NCBI GenBank assembly: GCA_028822745.1
Contig: JAPKCZ010000088.1
Coordinates: 1 to 7,651 of the forward strand
DNA: 7,651 nucleotides
From: Kiritimatiellia bacterium
GTDB taxonomy: Bacteria > Verrucomicrobiota > Kiritimatiellia > UBA8416 > JAIOPI01
Reading direction: 5' to 3'
This document shows positions 6,365 to 7,651 of this stretch, piece by piece. The translations under genes were made by a program, and so were the position numbers. Within the stretch, counting starts at the first letter, position 1, and every line of letters starts with the position of its first letter. Under the pieces are notes generated by a model. It had not been told where the DNA came from. It did no database searches and was given only the letters and a program-made list of their open reading frames with translations.

Positions 6365-6755
6365 TTGCGCGACGTTTACGGAAATCACACTGGTGTTGAC
6401 AGACGACAGCGGGATACGTGATGTTCACCAACGTTGCTTTGGCCAAGACAGCACGACGGATGTCATCAGCCTGAATTATGATGCGATCCCCGGCGAGGCC
6501 GGCGGTCGCTCAGGAGAACTATTCGTCAATCTGGTGTGCGCGTGGCAGAACGCACGTAAGACATGGGCGCCATCACAGGAATTGGCGCTATACATTGCTC
6601 ACGGATGCGACCATCTGGCAGGGGCGACAGATGACACATCCGCGGGTCGCCAGACGATGCGTCGCAGAGAACTACGCTGGCTGCGCGAAGCAGCCCAATT
6701 GGGCTTGCTTGACAAGCCATTGCTGATACCTGCCGACGAAAATCGTCGGCTGTAA
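6261..6755 (+). CDS. ybeY: Endoribonuclease YbeY (16S rRNA 3'-end maturation)
   Basis: YbeY is a metal-dependent RNase involved in 16S rRNA 3' maturation and ribosome quality control. The 164-residue product has the family core: an opening HNQQNRFK..RNLQRLLKWLV, ITLVLTDDSGIRDVHQ, the TTDVIS segment (65-70), PGE...GELFVNL (77-91), and the metal site HGCDHLAGATDD (114-125). The canonical site is HGxxHLxGxDH; here His114 and His118 are kept while the third ligand position is Asp124. The Arg usually found in the YRGKD segment before TDV is also replaced (CFGQD). The start ATG at 6261 matches the normal length and N-terminal strand. It lies 104 bases inside the end of the HD gene in another frame, so coupling is likely. 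An in-frame ATG at 6237 is possible but would add residues unlike the family. Identity is confident; the catalytic consequences of the substitutions are not known. Confidence 0.9.
   Translation: METHLHNQQNRFKPHTRNLQRLLKWLVKRSIQTHNCATFTEITLVLTDDSGIRDVHQRCFGQDSTTDVISLNYDAIPGEAGGRSGELFVNLVCAWQNARKTWAPSQELALYIAHGCDHLAGATDDTSAGRQTMRRRELRWLREAAQLGLLDKPLLIPADENRRL
6732..6750 (+). repeat. Perfect stem-loop at the 3' end of ybeY
   Basis: GCCGACGA (6732-6739) and TCGTCGGC (6743-6750) form a perfect eight-base-pair stem with an AAA loop, covering the last codons of ybeY and ending three bases before its TAA stop. No T-run follows on the plus strand (TGTAAAACC comes next), nor on the minus strand, so it does not look like an intrinsic terminator. 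It may protect or process the mRNA between ybeY and the DUF502 gene, or may be incidental. Confidence 0.5.
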
Positions 6756-6821
6756 AACCTGTATATAGAAAGCGACCATAACGCCATCGTGGCCCGCGTT
6801 ACGGACGAAATGGAAAAAGAT

Positions 6822-7538
6822 ATGTTCAAATCAGTTTCAACATCTATCCGCGCTAATATCCTTGTCGGCGTTGTCCTAACCATCCCAATCGTAACGACCC
6901 TGTGGATTCTACACGTCCTGATTACCCTTGCTACGGACTGGATCCTAGCGCTTGCGGGTGACAATTACCAGAACCTGATCGAGGGCTGGGCCGGATACGC
7001 CGTTCGCCTGCTGGCCTTGCTGGCGCTGTTGGTCGTCTTCTATGTCGTCGGCGTTCTGGTGCGCAGCTTCCTCGGACGCCGTTTGTACGCTCTGGGTGAT
7101 CGCATTATGGGCCGCATCCCTGTCGTCAAACGGGTCTACCTGTTGACGAGACAGATCAGCGAATCCATATTTACACAACGTGACACGCTTTTCAAAGAAG
7201 TCGTCATGATTGAGTATCCCCGCAAGGGCTTGAAAGCACTCGCCTTTGTGACCGCCCCCGCCAATGAACAGCTGGGCGAAAGCGTTAAAGACCACATCAG
7301 CCTTTTCGTCCCCACGACGCCCAATCCAACATCCGGCGTTTTCATTATCGCCCCGCGTTCCGAAGTGACCCATGTCAACATGCCCATTGCGGATGCCATT
7401 GCCTTCATCATCTCATCTGGTGCGGTCGGGCCAGGAACAAAATCGCCAACGTCCCCAAGCCTGCTCGACAAACTCGAAAACTGGCTACACACGAGCAGCC
7501 CAAAAGCAGTGAAACAAGACGATGCTCCAGACACCTGA
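6822..7538 (+). CDS. DUF502 family membrane protein
   Basis: This is a conserved membrane protein of unknown molecular function, 238 residues from the chosen start. Two membrane segments are visible at about 13-37 (ILVGVVLTIPIVTTLWILHVLI core) and 61-81 (RLLALLALLVVFYVVGVLV core). They are followed by FLGRRLYALGDRIMGRIPVVKRVY, a QISESIF helix, the family hallmark EYPRKG (131-136), and VPTTPNPTSG at about 163-172. The C-terminal tail (after about 205) is hydrophilic. The start is uncertain: ATG at 6822 places the first membrane helix at the usual distance and has GGAAA five bases upstream, whereas ATG at 6810 and GTG at 6789 are in frame. The gene follows ybeY by a short gap and overlaps the mgtE start by 17 bases, so it is probably part of the same operon. 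Family members often sit near membrane and cell-envelope genes, but no role can be assigned here. Confidence 0.88.
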   Translation: MFKSVSTSIRANILVGVVLTIPIVTTLWILHVLITLATDWILALAGDNYQNLIEGWAGYAVRLLALLALLVVFYVVGVLVRSFLGRRLYALGDRIMGRIPVVKRVYLLTRQISESIFTQRDTLFKEVVMIEYPRKGLKALAFVTAPANEQLGESVKDHISLFVPTTPNPTSGVFIIAPRSEVTHVNMPIADAIAFIISSGAVGPGTKSPTSPSLLDKLENWLHTSSPKAVKQDDAPDT

Positions 7539-7651
7539 AGACATTGATATCGCTGAGGCCGTTCGCCATGAGAACTGGCCACGCATTCGGCAAGCCCTTA
7601 CAGATTCGCATCCGGCCGACATCGCCGAGCTGATTGCCAGAACACACGCCC
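7522..7651 (+). CDS. mgtE: Magnesium transporter MgtE, 5' end (runs off the window)
   Basis: Only the first 43 complete codons are visible. The peptide begins MLQTPEDIDI and contains NWPRIRQALTDSHPADIAELI (residues 19-39). This matches the start of the MgtE cytoplasmic N domain, in which HPADIAEL is a strong family hallmark; MgtE is a homodimeric Mg2+ channel/transporter in the inner membrane, gated by its N and CBS domains. The ATG at 7522 lies inside the last codons of the DUF502 gene (17-base overlap, different frame), which implies co-transcription. No clear Shine-Dalgarno motif precedes it. Another protein carrying a lone MgtE N domain cannot be excluded because the CBS and membrane domains are outside the window. 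Confidence 0.75.
   Translation, partial: MLQTPEDIDIAEAVRHENWPRIRQALTDSHPADIAELIARTHA

Noticed and set aside
6692..6705. Perfect 14-base palindrome AGCCCAATTGGGCT, followed by a GGCTTG/CAAGCC inverted repeat (6702-6718) containing a TTGACA
   Set aside because: It lies inside ybeY coding sequence. A palindrome of this length is expected about once by chance in a window of this size, and the TTGACA has no -10 box at a proper distance.
6762..6769. TATATAGA as a possible -10 box for the DUF502 gene
   Set aside because: No -35-like hexamer sits 16-18 bases upstream, and the gene is close enough to ybeY to be read from the operon promoter.

Overview
The window looks like ordinary chromosome of a Gram-negative-type bacterium. 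Base composition is moderately GC-rich, and gene density is high with short or overlapping junctions. The style of YbeY (TDVISLNYD...PGE...GELFVN, with Asp in place of the third His) and the combination of a PgpH-type HD protein, a DUF502 protein and MgtE suggest the Planctomycetota/Verrucomicrobiota/Lentisphaerota/Kiritimatiellota side of the tree. That placement is an inference from protein style, not a proven assignment. I see no transposon, phage, CRISPR, rRNA or tRNA signal.

Layout. (1) Positions 1-1808, plus strand: the 3' part of a family 2 glycosyltransferase, then a membrane-anchored SGNH/GDSL hydrolase. This is probably the end of a surface-glycan (LPS core, O-antigen or exopolysaccharide) locus. 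(2) Positions 1842-3941, plus strand: a sigma70-like promoter very close to the start codon, then leuC and leuD, the two subunits of isopropylmalate isomerase. leuA and leuB are not adjacent. (3) Positions 3942-4513, minus strand: a GNAT acetyltransferase whose stop codon directly abuts the leuD stop. Upstream of it is a tiny helix-turn-helix-like gene joined to it by an ATGA overlap. (4) Positions 4739-7651, plus strand: a tightly packed, partly overlapping operon. It holds a short PgpH-type HD phosphodiesterase (a predicted c-di-AMP hydrolase) that lacks the usual large extracytoplasmic sensor domain, the 16S rRNA maturation endonuclease YbeY, a DUF502 membrane protein, and the first 43 codons of an MgtE magnesium transporter.

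The genes work together at operon level. LeuCD form one enzyme. The PgpH-like protein and YbeY are neighbours in many bacteria (phoH-pgpH-ybeY-era type clusters). The adjacent mgtE raises a possible link between c-di-AMP turnover and ion homeostasis, but the sequence does not prove it. No wholly new system is evident. The items most worth a second look are the sensor-less PgpH-type protein, the tiny HTH gene coupled to the acetyltransferase, the 104-base overlap between the HD gene and ybeY, the non-canonical YbeY active site, the insertion in LeuD and the near-leaderless leuC promoter.
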